A stretch of DNA of 64,000 nt from positions 1 through 64,000 of the forward strand of contig DASUWY010000041.1 of the NCBI GenBank assembly GCA_036378175.1. Reading direction: 5' to 3'. This DNA is from Thermoleophilaceae bacterium. Lineage in GTDB: Bacteria > Actinomycetota > Thermoleophilia > Solirubrobacterales > Thermoleophilaceae. Position 1 is the stretch's first letter. The number at the start of each line of letters is the position of its first letter. Below, in pieces: positions 44,240 to 52,992 of this stretch. Both the position numbers and the translations under genes were made by a program. The notes below the pieces were generated by a model. It searched no databases and was not told the origin of the DNA. It worked only from the letters and a program-made list of their open reading frames with translations.

Positions 44240-45360
44240 CCGCCGCTTCCGGTCGGCTCGTTCGGCAGCATCCGCGACTCGAGCCCCGTGAGCTCCTCGA
44301 CGTAGGCCGAGAGCCGCTCCATGAACGATCTCGTGGAGAAGCCCATCGCGTGTGCGCGGATCCGGTCCGGCGAGAATCGCTGAAAGTCGGTTTCCGCAAG
44401 CGCCTCCGCCAGCGCGTCGCCGGCATCGTCCGGCGGCACGAGCACGCCGGTCTCGCCGTCGATCACGGTCTCGCGCGTGCCTCCCGCATCGAGGCCCACC
44501 ACGGGCCGCCCCGCCGCCATGGCCTCGACGGCGGCGATGCCGAACTCCTCGACGTTCGGCACCACGAGAGCATCCGCACGGGAGTAGACGCGCGTGAGCT
44601 CGTCATCGCTCAGGCGCCCGAGGAACTCGGCGTAGCCGCCGTAGAGGCGCTCGAGCCGCTCGCGGTCGGGGCCGCTGCCGACGACCTTCATGCGGCGGCC
44701 GGCCCGCCGGGCGGCGTCGAGGGCGCGCTCCACGCGCTTGTGGCGCACGAGCTCGCATACCACGAGCAGATAGCCCTCGGGCTCGTCTATCGCGAACCGG
44801 CGGACGTCAACAGGCGGGTGGATCACCACGCTGTCGCGTCCCCAGAAGCGCTCGATGCGTTCGCGAGTGATCTCCGAGTTCGCGATGAAGTGGGTCACGC
44901 GGGTTGAGGCCCGGACGTCCCAGTTGCGCAGGCGCCGAAGCAGCGGTGGCAGGAATGGGCGCAGGACGCGCGGCGCCTCATCGAGCGCGCGCTGCTCCTC
45001 GTGCCAGACGTAGCGGAAGGGGGAGTGGCAGTAGCAGACGTGAGTCGCGCCCGGCGCCGGCGTGACACCGTGGGCGAATGCGCTGCTGCTCGAGATGATC
45101 AGGTCGTGCTGCTGCACCGGCAGGCGCTCCGCCGCGGCGGGAAAGAGCGGCAGAAGCCGGCGGAAGCCCCGCTGCCCGGGCCGAAGGTGCTGGAGATAGG
45201 ACGTGTGGACGTCCCGGCCGTCAAAGCTCGCGCCGCACTCCTCGCTGTCGTACAACAGCGTGTACACCGGCGCGTCAGGCCAGCAGTCCGCCATCGCGGC
45301 GAACGTGCGCTCGGCGCCGCGCATTACGAGCAAGTAGTCGTGAACGAGTCCGGCAGACAT
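44215..45360 (-). CDS. Glycosyltransferase family 4
   Basis: A 381-residue GT-B fold retaining glycosyltransferase. N-terminal: MSAGLVHDYLLVMRGAERTF. C-terminal donor-binding region: VVGSGPDRERLERLYGGYAEFLG and the family motif EEFGIAAVEAMAAGRPVVGLDAGG, with the EX7E glutamates. It likely adds a sugar on a lipid-linked polysaccharide precursor at the cytoplasmic face. ATG 45360 is chosen over GTG 45372 because the conserved part begins there and GGAG precedes it. It begins the polysaccharide locus and is divergent from a GT2 gene. Confidence 0.88.
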   Translation of the reverse strand: MSAGLVHDYLLVMRGAERTFAAMADCWPDAPVYTLLYDSEECGASFDGRDVHTSYLQHLRPGQRGFRRLLPLFPAAAERLPVQQHDLIISSSSAFAHGVTPAPGATHVCYCHSPFRYVWHEEQRALDEAPRVLRPFLPPLLRRLRNWDVRASTRVTHFIANSEITRERIERFWGRDSVVIHPPVDVRRFAIDEPEGYLLVVCELVRHKRVERALDAARRAGRRMKVVGSGPDRERLERLYGGYAEFLGRLSDDELTRVYSRADALVVPNVEEFGIAAVEAMAAGRPVVGLDAGGTRETVIDGETGVLVPPDDAGDALAEALAETDFQRFSPDRIRAHAMGFSTRSFMERLSAYVEELTGLESRMLPNEPTGSGGYAVGVTR

Positions 45361-45494
45361 GGCGAGATCCACTCCGGGCTTTTTTACCCGTGGCTGGGAC
45401 AGATATCCCTATTAACCCATTATCGGCAGGATCTGGCCACCCCTGCACACACGAGTTTTTCCGTCCAGCGACGGCGGTCATACTGCAGCCCGCA

Positions 45495-46676
45495 TTGCGA
45501 GAGACCGTCACAGCCTGCCTCATCGTGCGGGACGAGGAGGAGCGACTTCCTGGCGCTCTGGGCTCCGTCGCGTTCTGCGATGAGATCGTCGTCGTGGACA
45601 GCGGCTCCACCGACCGGACCGTGGAGATCGCCCGCGCCGCGGGCGCACGCGTGATCGAGAACCCGTGGCCGGGCTACGGCGCGCAACGCAACGTGGCGCT
45701 GGATCACGCCACCTCCGACTGGGTGCTCGAGCTGGATGCCGACGAGCGCATCCTGCCCGACCTCCAGCGGGAGATCCGGCGCTTTCTCGACGACCCACCG
45801 CGGGGCTATGACATCGGGGCCTTCCCTCAGTTCCATCACTTCCTCGGCGCCGAGCTTCGGCAGTCGATGAAATATCCGAACTACCGCACGCGCCTCTTCC
45901 GCCGGGGCGCCTACCGTCACGACGAGTCCCGGACCGTGCATGAGGGAATCTGGCCCACCGGCCCGGTCTGGCCGTTTGAGGGCGAGATGTCCCACGAGCT
46001 GGCTGGCTCCCCGCGGGAAGCCGTGCGCGACATGTGGAACTACGCGCGGCTCGAGGCGTCCGTGCTGTCGGCTCCGAGCTCCCCTGCGGCGGTGATCGTC
46101 GGAGTGATCGCGAGGCCGGCGGTGAAGTTCACCTACCGCGCGGTGGTCGATGGCGGGTGGCGCGACGGCGCACGCGGCCTTGCTCGAATCGCGCTCGAGT
46201 GCGTGAGCGATGCGTTCGTCTGGATCCGCCGCTCCCTGCGCGCGCCACGGGGTGGGGGCGAGTCCGGCCACTTCGCCACGGGGCGACCAACGGGGTGGGG
46301 GACGCCGGTGGCGATCGGGTTGGCAAGCGGCAGGCGAGCGGCGGAGCGCACGGAGCGCTGGCTCGAGCAGGCGGCCGCAGCTGGGATCGACGTCGCACTG
46401 GTCACCAACGCGCCCCCCGCTCACGGCGCGGTGAGGTCGCGGCGGTTATCGCGCTTCGGCCCGTTTCTCCTCGCTCGAGCACTCGAGGCGGAGCGCCAGC
46501 TGCGCGGGCAGGCAGACGCGTTGCTCGTCGATGGAGTGGCCGCGCGGATTCTCATATCTCTGATGCCGCAGTCGCTGCAGGGCCGCTATGGGCGCGTGCC
46601 GCCTGGCGAGCTCCCTGCCGCAACGAAGAGGAGAGTGACCGCCGCGATAGAAGCGAGTCGCGGAAACGCTTCTTAA
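45495..46676 (+). CDS. Glycosyltransferase family 2 (WaaE/KdtX-like)
   Basis: GT-A fold transferase, 393 residues from TTG 45495. Typical start LRETVTACLIVRDEEERLPGAL, donor-binding VVVDSGSTDRTVEIA and ELDADERILPDL (the DxD motif), then YRTRLFRRGAYRHDE and VHEGI as in the LPS beta-glucosyltransferase WaaE group. The last 120 residues are less conserved. A longer reading from GTG 45390 is possible but would leave only about 30 bases to the divergent gene. Ends 32 bases before the polymerase gene. Confidence 0.83.
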   Translation: MRETVTACLIVRDEEERLPGALGSVAFCDEIVVVDSGSTDRTVEIARAAGARVIENPWPGYGAQRNVALDHATSDWVLELDADERILPDLQREIRRFLDDPPRGYDIGAFPQFHHFLGAELRQSMKYPNYRTRLFRRGAYRHDESRTVHEGIWPTGPVWPFEGEMSHELAGSPREAVRDMWNYARLEASVLSAPSSPAAVIVGVIARPAVKFTYRAVVDGGWRDGARGLARIALECVSDAFVWIRRSLRAPRGGGESGHFATGRPTGWGTPVAIGLASGRRAAERTERWLEQAAAAGIDVALVTNAPPAHGAVRSRRLSRFGPFLLARALEAERQLRGQADALLVDGVAARILISLMPQSLQGRYGRVPPGELPAATKRRVTAAIEASRGNAS

Positions 46677-46708
46677 GCGCCTGTTCCACTTCTATCCTGT
46701 TGCGAGGA

Positions 46709-48079
46709 ATGACCGCGCGTCTCGGCTCTCGCGCCGCGCTGATTGCCGGCGCCGTACTGGTAGGGCCCGTAGCGGGGGCTCTGGCGGCACGCAAGCCCAC
46801 CATCAGCCTGTTGCTGTGCCTCGCAGTGCTCTGCGTGGTTGCGCTCGCGGCCCTGGGGGACGCTGCGTTTCCCTGGGCCATCGCCATTGTCGCGGTGGCG
46901 CCCTGGTATCCGTTCACGGGCTCCTCCGCGGCACCGCCGCTCGTCAGGCAGCTCTACCTCTGCCTCGCGGTGATCGCGGCGCCGCTCGTTCCGTGGCTGT
47001 GGTCGCTGGCCAGCGGGGTCCGGCCCCGCAGGCCAAGCAAGCTCATCCTGCTCCTGATGATCCTGTCGCTCGGCTACATCGTGATCGTGTACTCGACGGT
47101 CGGCGGGATCAAGCCGATGGTGCAGAGCGGCACCGTGGGCTTTCTGATGGGCGGCATCACGTTCGCGTGCGCGCGCCGCTTTGTCGATCCACGCGGCTGG
47201 ATAAACGCGTTCTTCTGGGCGTTCGTGTTGCTCGCCGTGATGGGGGCCGCGGCCTTCGCGATGGATCCGGGTGACCGCGTCGGCGCGTTCGTCGGTCACG
47301 GGATCACCTATGGAGCGCTCGTGGTCGCGGTCCTCCCCGCGGCGCTCGTGTACGCCACGCGCCGATCGCGCCTGCTCACGTTCGTGGTGGGGGCGGCAGG
47401 TGCCGCGCTGCTCATCCTCAGCCAGTCGCGAAGCTCGTGGCTCGCCACGCTGATGATCGTCCTGTACGTGATGCTGCTGCTCGCACGGCGAGGTGACATG
47501 CGGCTGATGTTCTATGTGGGGCTCGGTGTCGTGGTAGCGGTGACGGTGGTGCTCACCACCGGCTCCCTGCGTCACATCGTCGAGACTCGTATCAACTCGC
47601 AGGTGGGGCAATCGCAGGCGGTCACACACCGCCAGTTCAGCCTCAACTTCGCCGGCAGCCAGATTCGCCAGCGGCCGGTGTTCGGCGCCGGGGAACCGGG
47701 TTATGCGGCGGCGCAGATCGGGGCGGAGACGGACCTCCAGGCCGTCGATAACGGCTACCTCTCGATCGCCATCGATCTGGGGCTTCTCGGTCTCGCGATC
47801 GCGCTTGTGCCGCTCGCGATAGCGCTCCGCGTTCTGGGCTCGAGCTTACGCTCGGGGGCCGCACCTCCCGCCGACATCGCGCTCGCACTGGGCATCCTCG
47901 GCGTGTCTGTCGTCACGCTCTTCTACGACAGCTTCTACTGGGCACAGCTCGACCTGATGCTCTTTGCGATGGCGGGAACGCTGTCGGCGCGCGCGCTGCG
48001 CCTCGGCGCGCTCGGGCGGATGCGCGATCGCCGTCCTGCTGTGATGCGGCCGGCCGCAGACCGCGGGTTCTTCGCCTAG
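46709..48079 (+). CDS. O-antigen ligase / polymerase-like membrane protein
   Basis: A 456-residue protein with about 11-12 hydrophobic segments. The Wzy_C/O-antigen ligase pattern is seen in PVFGAGEPGYAAAQIGAE (periplasmic loop) followed by DNGYLSIAIDLGLLGLAIAL. It probably polymerises repeat units or ligates the polymer to a carrier outside the membrane. ATG 46709 is the start, with TTG 46700 in frame as an alternative. Convergent with the Wzz-kinase gene, overlapping by four bases. Confidence 0.85.
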   Translation: MTARLGSRAALIAGAVLVGPVAGALAARKPTISLLLCLAVLCVVALAALGDAAFPWAIAIVAVAPWYPFTGSSAAPPLVRQLYLCLAVIAAPLVPWLWSLASGVRPRRPSKLILLLMILSLGYIVIVYSTVGGIKPMVQSGTVGFLMGGITFACARRFVDPRGWINAFFWAFVLLAVMGAAAFAMDPGDRVGAFVGHGITYGALVVAVLPAALVYATRRSRLLTFVVGAAGAALLILSQSRSSWLATLMIVLYVMLLLARRGDMRLMFYVGLGVVVAVTVVLTTGSLRHIVETRINSQVGQSQAVTHRQFSLNFAGSQIRQRPVFGAGEPGYAAAQIGAETDLQAVDNGYLSIAIDLGLLGLAIALVPLAIALRVLGSSLRSGAAPPADIALALGILGVSVVTLFYDSFYWAQLDLMLFAMAGTLSARALRLGALGRMRDRRPAVMRPAADRGFFA

Positions 48080-49719
48080 CGCCGGGTCTGCCCGAGCCGG
48101 CTGCGCCTGCGGTCCCCGCCGCCGTTCGACTGGTGCTCTGCGGCGTCGGCGGCAGGCGTGCGCGTTGGAATGAGCGTGGGCGTGGGGGTGTCGTAGTAGC
48201 TGCTCCGCGTCTTGATCGGGCTGCCCACGATCACCACACCGAACACTCGGCGCCCGCTCTGATCCAGCACACGCTGGGACTCCTGGGCAAGGTCGCGGCG
48301 AGTGACCCCAACGCGACCGACCACGATCACGCCATCGATCTCGTCGAACTGGAGAATCACCCGTGTGTCTGCCACGGGCAGGAGCGGCGGCGGGTCGATG
48401 ACCACGATGTCAGCCGCCTCGCGCGCCGCGGCCAGCACGTCTGGCATGCGCCTCGAGCGGAGCAGGTCAGCAGGGTTTGGCGGGAGCGTTCCGGCCGGCA
48501 GCACCTGCACGCTCCCGTCGCCGTAGGGGTCGACGAGGTATGAGTCGAGCGAGCCGTGCGTGACCAGAAGGTTCGACAGGCCGACCGTCTCCGGGCTGAT
48601 CCCGAGCATCTCCGCGGCCGTTGGGCGGCGCATGTCCGCTTCGATCAGGATGGTCCGCTGTCCGATCGCGGCGAGCGACTTGCAGAGATTCACCGCGACG
48701 GTGCTCTTGCCCTCGCTCTCCATCGCGCTCGCGATGACGAAGCAGCGAGCAAGTCCATCGGGGTCGAGGAAGCGGAGTCCCTCGCGAAGCATCCGGTATC
48801 CCTCGCCCACCGGGCCGCCCAGCTCCAGAGTTTCCTGCGGCGGTCGAGCGGATCGAGGCACCGTGGCGATCACGGTGTAGCCGCGGTACGCGCGCTCGAA
48901 ATCCTCGACGGACTTCACGCGACGATCCACGAATTCGGCGAGGAGCGCGAGCGCCGAGCCGAGCAGAAGGCCGAGCAGCCCCGCCAGGATCACGTTGCGC
49001 TTCGGTCGCGGCGACACCGCATGGCCGCTCGGCTGAGCACGCGCGATCACCTCGGCGTTGCCGGTCTGGAGCGCCTCGAGCTCCTTCAGCTGACGGAGGC
49101 TGGCGGTGAGCCTGGTCCTCTCCGCCGGATCCGTGGTCGTCTGCAGCGACTGCTGTACGAGGTTCTCGGCGTTCACCACGGCCGCGCGGTCGGTGCTCCG
49201 GCGGTAGGTGATGTAGCTGTCGGCGAACGCGTTCGCCACAGCCGCTGCGCTCGTGGGCGAGGTGCGGGTGGCCTTGATGGTCACAACGTTCGAGTCGGTG
49301 CTCGGCTGGACGCTGATCGAGCTGAGCAATGACGAGACCGACTCGTTTGTACGAAGTTCCTTCTGGGCTTGCAGCGCCACGTTGCGAGACGACACGACGT
49401 TCACGTTCGTCTGCAGATCGCGCTTCGGATCCACCCCCGGCTCGAAGAGATTGCTCCCGCCGAAGAGTGCGGCGGTGAAGCCGGGGTCGCGGAAGAGGAG
49501 CTGCGAGGAGGCGGCGTACTGCTTCTGCTCGCGGACCGACAGCACGACCGCGGCGCCGATGCTGAGGATGAGGACGACCACGACGATCAGCTTGCGCCGC
49601 CAGATGACGGCCAGCAGCTCGAACGGGGAGACGGTTGGAGCTGCGTGAGGAGTAGGCATCTCGTCGTACATCACCGTCGCCTCCCGGCGCTCTGGACCGG
49701 TAGCAGCAAGAGTAGCCAT
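48076..49719 (-). CDS. Wzz-type chain-length protein fused to BY-kinase
   Basis: A 547-residue polysaccharide co-polymerase with cytosolic tyrosine kinase. TM1 is KLIVVVVLILSIGAAVVLSV (about 43-62), an extracytoplasmic coiled-coil region follows, and TM2 is NVILAGLLGLLLGSALALLAEF (split). The kinase has Walker A SAMESEGKSTVAVN, Walker A' ILIEADMRRP and Walker B VVIDPPPLLP. The C-terminal tail has only one Tyr pair (SSYYDT) instead of a Tyr cluster, so cycling phosphorylation may be reduced. The single-chain arrangement is like proteobacterial Wzc; Firmicutes use two proteins. Confidence 0.9.
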   Translation of the reverse strand: MATLAATGPERREATVMYDEMPTPHAAPTVSPFELLAVIWRRKLIVVVVLILSIGAAVVLSVREQKQYAASSQLLFRDPGFTAALFGGSNLFEPGVDPKRDLQTNVNVVSSRNVALQAQKELRTNESVSSLLSSISVQPSTDSNVVTIKATRTSPTSAAAVANAFADSYITYRRSTDRAAVVNAENLVQQSLQTTTDPAERTRLTASLRQLKELEALQTGNAEVIARAQPSGHAVSPRPKRNVILAGLLGLLLGSALALLAEFVDRRVKSVEDFERAYRGYTVIATVPRSARPPQETLELGGPVGEGYRMLREGLRFLDPDGLARCFVIASAMESEGKSTVAVNLCKSLAAIGQRTILIEADMRRPTAAEMLGISPETVGLSNLLVTHGSLDSYLVDPYGDGSVQVLPAGTLPPNPADLLRSRRMPDVLAAAREAADIVVIDPPPLLPVADTRVILQFDEIDGVIVVGRVGVTRRDLAQESQRVLDQSGRRVFGVVIVGSPIKTRSSYYDTPTPTLIPTRTPAADAAEHQSNGGGDRRRSRLGQTRR

Positions 49720-49771
49720 GATAGTGGGGACATCGGCGCGGAACCTAAAGTGCTTGATCCCTGCGTGACCT

Positions 49772-50911
49772 TCATTGCGCCCGCAGCGTGTTCCATGCAG
49801 GTTTGGGCGAGCCGTTGCGACGGATGAGCCCGAACCAGTGCTCCTTGTCGGTCGGGTCCGTCGCCGCCGGGGAGTCGCGGTAGTTGTAGAGGAACAGCGC
49901 CTTTACCCATTGCGAGTACTTCCCGCGGACGGCAGCGAACACCTCCGCGATGTACTTCGCCTGGTCCGCCTCGGATACGCAGGCATCTGGACTGCCCGGG
50001 CAGGTTGACCAGCCAACCTCCGTGATCCAGAACGGCTTGTTCGCCGCCCCGTGGGCGGCGAACATCTGGTGCAGCTGCTGGATGCGGTCGAACTGGAAAC
50101 GGCTCTCACTGCCCGGCGTAAAGATCGTTGGGCTGCGCGCGGCGTAGGGATGAATCGCCACGCCGTCGATGTAGCGGCTGAGGTCGGGCACGGCGGCGTA
50201 CATCGGGTCCACCCACGGGGAGGGCTTCTTGGACACCGTCAGCCCGCTCGTGTCCGCGGCGATGAGATAGCGAGTCCGCGGGTTCGCGTTGCGCCCGCTC
50301 ACCGCGGCGGCCTTGAACAACCTGGCGTACGTGGCCGGCTGGGGTCCGCCCGGTGAGAACTGCTCCAGGTACGGCTCGTTCCAGATCTCAAACCATGTTG
50401 CCGGGTGGTACGGGACGCGCGCCCGTGCCCGTGCCCGCCAGAGGCTGCCACCAGGCCCGTAGCGCCGAGCGGCACGCGCAACGAACTCGGCGAAGCCCGA
50501 CGGTGGTGCGGCGACGGAGTTCGCCGGGCCGGCCCAGGACGGCGAGCCCATCATCAGCGGAAGGATCGTGATGCCGTGGCGCGCCGCCGTCCGGATCTTC
50601 TTGTCGTAGACCGCCCAGCGCCAGTGCCCGGGAGACGGCTCGACCTGCGGCCACGAAAGCTCCAGCCGCTCCATGCGAACTCCCGCGGCTCTGATCGCGT
50701 TGAGGTTGCACGCGTTGTTCCACACGGAATTCAGGCCGATGATCAGGCTGCCGCGCGCCGGGGACGGTGCGTACGAGACACGCGGACAGCCCGGGTTGGC
50801 GATGGCCGTCTCCGCGCTGCCGTGCGAGCAGCCCGCGGCGAGCAGTGCTACCGCGACCCCGCCGGCAACCCACGTCGCGCCGCCACGGCGGAAACGGGCG
50901 CGGACTCGCAT
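49772..50911 (-). CDS. Lipoprotein TIM-barrel glycosidase-like protein
   Basis: A 379-residue protein with a lipoprotein signal (GGVAVALLAAGC, lipobox LAAGC at about residues 24-28), so it should be anchored outside the membrane. The catalytic domain has RMERLELSWPQVEPSPGHW, the acid/base motif WFEIWNEPYLEQ and the nucleophile motif FWITEVGWSTCP. These are the WNEP and TEVGW signatures of clan GH-A enzymes (GH5/GH39-like). It probably trims the polymer made by this locus or a wall glycan; substrate unknown. It lies 67 bases after the larger glycosidase-like gene on the same strand. Confidence 0.83.
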   Translation of the reverse strand: MRVRARFRRGGATWVAGGVAVALLAAGCSHGSAETAIANPGCPRVSYAPSPARGSLIIGLNSVWNNACNLNAIRAAGVRMERLELSWPQVEPSPGHWRWAVYDKKIRTAARHGITILPLMMGSPSWAGPANSVAAPPSGFAEFVARAARRYGPGGSLWRARARARVPYHPATWFEIWNEPYLEQFSPGGPQPATYARLFKAAAVSGRNANPRTRYLIAADTSGLTVSKKPSPWVDPMYAAVPDLSRYIDGVAIHPYAARSPTIFTPGSESRFQFDRIQQLHQMFAAHGAANKPFWITEVGWSTCPGSPDACVSEADQAKYIAEVFAAVRGKYSQWVKALFLYNYRDSPAATDPTDKEHWFGLIRRNGSPKPAWNTLRAQ

Positions 50912-50978
50912 CGCCCGACTGTAGCGGCCGTCATTAAGGGCGCACTACAGCTGACGGACGCGAGTCCGCGCCGGCGAA

Positions 50979-52769
50979 CTACTTCGCAGCCTCCGCCTGG
51001 AGTGCGTAGTACCCCGGCTTCTTCGTGCCGTCGGACCTCACGACCCCATACCAGTCGCACGAGCCGAAGTCGTGGTAGTTGAAGTACATCACCGCGGCCA
51101 CGTACCCCGTGCTGCGTGCCCAGTCGAGGAAGCCCGTGATGTTGGTCGCCTGGTCGGTCTCGGACCACTGGAAGCTGTCGCCAGTGCTCGAGCATTGCGT
51201 GGCGGTCGGCCAGCCGACCTCCGTCACGTAGACCGGCTTGCCGCTGGTGGAATACGCCGTGGCCACCTCGGTCCGGCTGCCGAGCGCGGACTGCGTCCGA
51301 TCGCTTGTGCCGCCGTACGGGTGCACGGTGACTCCGTCCACGTATTGCATCGGGTTTGACACCGCGGTCGAGCCACGCCATTCGTTGCACCAGTAGTTGT
51401 TCCACGACTGGTTCTCGCAGGACGCGAGGATCTTCGGCGCGCTGGTTCCGTAGCGCGTGTGGAAGGCGTTCCAAGTCGCCTGGAGCAGACGTGCATACGC
51501 GTCCGCGTTCGTCTGGGAGCTCGCGTTCGTGCCCCACCACTTGGGCCACCAGGGCTCATTCAGCACCTCAATGAACGGGCACCTGTCCGTGGTGCAGTTC
51601 GAGCCGTACCAGCTCAGCGCGTTGCTCGCCCACGTGGTCGGGTTGAGCGCGCTGATGCCGCTGCTGTTGTACGGGCCGCTGAAGTCGACCTCGACCTTCA
51701 CACCCGCGCTCTCGTAGTTCGCGAAGGTGGTCGTGGACAGGCTGCTGTCGAGACGCGTGTAACCCACCGCGTTCTTCACGTCGCTGACGCCGGTGGTGCC
51801 GTAGCTCGCCCCGTTGAGGCCGACGATCATCGAGGTGGGCGATGGGGTCGGGGTGGGCGTCGGCGTGGTGCCGGTGCCCGTGGAGCCCGTGGTGCCCGTG
51901 GTGCCGGTGGTCCCGGTCGTCCCGGTCGTGCCGGTGGTGCCGGTTGTGCCCGTCGTGCCGGTGGTGGTGCCGGTGGTGGTTGTGCTGCCGCTCGTGGTGG
52001 TCGACTGAAGGGACATCCGGTCCACCCGCAGGTTGCGATCGCACACGCCCTTCACGAGGTAGTCGTTGTTGTAGGCGATCGAGAACTTGTGGGAGCCGGC
52101 GGCGAGCGAGAACGCCGCGGAGTAGCTACTCCAGCTCGTGGTGGAAACGCCCACCGACATCGCCGTCTTGCCATCCACCTGGACAACCATGTTCGGGGCG
52201 CCCTTGCACTGGTCGCCGCGCGCCCGGACCGACAGGGCCGAGGCACTACCGGTCGTGATCGTCTTCGTCACGGTGCCGTTCGCGGGGTAGGAGAGTGCCT
52301 TGCTGGCGCTCGCGAGGCTGTCCGAGAAGACGTGGGTGTCCGAGTTCGTGGGGATCGTCATCGACTCCGCCTCGAAACCCACGACGTCGGTGGAGGGCTG
52401 CGCCGCGGGCGGGTCGCTTTGCTTGCTCACCGGCACCGGCTTCATGCTCTGCTGCGAGAGCACGCTCAGGCGGTGCTGAGCACGAACAAGACGGGTGCGC
52501 GCATGCTTCAGGGCCCGGCGCTGGTGAGCGCAGCGGTTGGCGCGGTGGGTTCGCATGCACCGCCTGAGCGCGTGGCGGGCCTTGAGCACCGCGCGGCGCG
52601 CGGTCGCGCGAGCCTGCTTCGCCCCCTGGAAGGTTTGGACAGAGGTTGCGTGACCGCGCGGCTGGGCGCTAGCCGAGGCGGCCGGGAGGACGAGAGACAA
52701 GAGGCACGCTGCGACGGGGATGGCGAGTCTCCAGCCACGGACGCGCGTTCCTGATCGGGCATACAACAT
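50979..52769 (-). CDS. Secreted glycosidase-like protein with CBM and Thr-Gly linker
   Basis: A 596-residue exported protein. Residues 1-36 are a signal peptide. Residues about 42-105 are a basic, Arg/Ala/His-rich helical region with cysteines. About 125-260 is a beta-sandwich resembling the CBM60-type xylan-binding fold (GFEAESMTIPTNSDTHVFSD ... VQVDGKTAMSVGVSTTSW). About 262-305 is a Thr/Gly tandem linker. The rest is a TIM-barrel domain starting MIVGLNGASYGTTGVSDVKNA, with acid/base FIEVLNEPWWPKWWG and nucleophile VYVTEVGWPTATQC. AAGGAG precedes ATG 52769. Its catalytic domain is a close paralogue of the 54421 gene product. Confidence 0.85.
   Translation of the reverse strand: MLYARSGTRVRGWRLAIPVAACLLSLVLPAASASAQPRGHATSVQTFQGAKQARATARRAVLKARHALRRCMRTHRANRCAHQRRALKHARTRLVRAQHRLSVLSQQSMKPVPVSKQSDPPAAQPSTDVVGFEAESMTIPTNSDTHVFSDSLASASKALSYPANGTVTKTITTGSASALSVRARGDQCKGAPNMVVQVDGKTAMSVGVSTTSWSSYSAAFSLAAGSHKFSIAYNNDYLVKGVCDRNLRVDRMSLQSTTTSGSTTTTGTTTGTTGTTGTTGTTGTTGTTGTTGTTGSTGTGTTPTPTPTPSPTSMIVGLNGASYGTTGVSDVKNAVGYTRLDSSLSTTTFANYESAGVKVEVDFSGPYNSSGISALNPTTWASNALSWYGSNCTTDRCPFIEVLNEPWWPKWWGTNASSQTNADAYARLLQATWNAFHTRYGTSAPKILASCENQSWNNYWCNEWRGSTAVSNPMQYVDGVTVHPYGGTSDRTQSALGSRTEVATAYSTSGKPVYVTEVGWPTATQCSSTGDSFQWSETDQATNITGFLDWARSTGYVAAVMYFNYHDFGSCDWYGVVRSDGTKKPGYYALQAEAAK
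51884..51968 (-). repeat. Nine-base tandem repeat encoding a Thr-Gly-Thr linker
   Basis: On the minus strand, units of about nine bases encode GTT repeated roughly eight times in the glycosidase linker. Third positions vary, so the repeat is old or selected at the protein level. Such repeats are prone to length change. Confidence 0.75.
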
Positions 52770-52960
52770 TTACGACTCCTTCGGTGCGGGACGGTCCCCT
52801 CACCCCTGCCGACGCCCGTCGCCGCTCTTTGCGGCAACGGCCGGAAGCTCAGGCCCGAGGCCGCCCGGAGGGTTGGTGCCCGCCGTCGGTGGCGGGCTTC
52901 ACCCTTGGATCGGACGGCGGAAGGAGCCGTGCAGACCTCCGCGGCATGCCGTCGACGAAT
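52770..52960 (-). promoter_or_regulatory. Structured 190-base leader of the CBM-glycosidase gene
   Basis: Two strong hairpins are seen: GCCCGCC / GGCGGGC (52878-52884 and 52891-52897), extended by GGGT...ACCC; and a ten-pair stem at 52816-52840 with five-base loop. The ribosome site AAGGAG follows near the start codon. A GGGTGAAGCCC stretch on the minus strand recalls part of ydaO leaders, but the conserved second half is missing, so no riboswitch class is assigned. Confidence 0.4.
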
Positions 52961-52964
52961 GTAT

Positions 52965-52992
52965 GAAAACCCGCTCGATGCGGGCGGTTTTC
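52965..52992 (-). terminator. Terminator hairpin at the end of the glycosyltransferase gene
   Basis: GAAAACCCGC (52965-52974) pairs with GCGGGCGGTTTTC (52980-52992) around TCGAT. It begins at the stop codon of the minus-strand glycosyltransferase and has a T-run on either strand. It separates that gene from the CBM-glycosidase gene. Confidence 0.75.

Noticed and set aside
45361-45494. JUMPstart/ops-type leader or riboswitch before the GT2 gene
   Set aside because: The gap is AT-richer and holds a small CGGGC/CCCG hairpin and promoter-like stretches, but no ops element or known riboswitch pattern.
52770-52960. Second ydaO-type riboswitch
   Set aside because: A GGGTGAA-like block is present, but the diagnostic CAGCTNACCTCG block and its spacing are missing.
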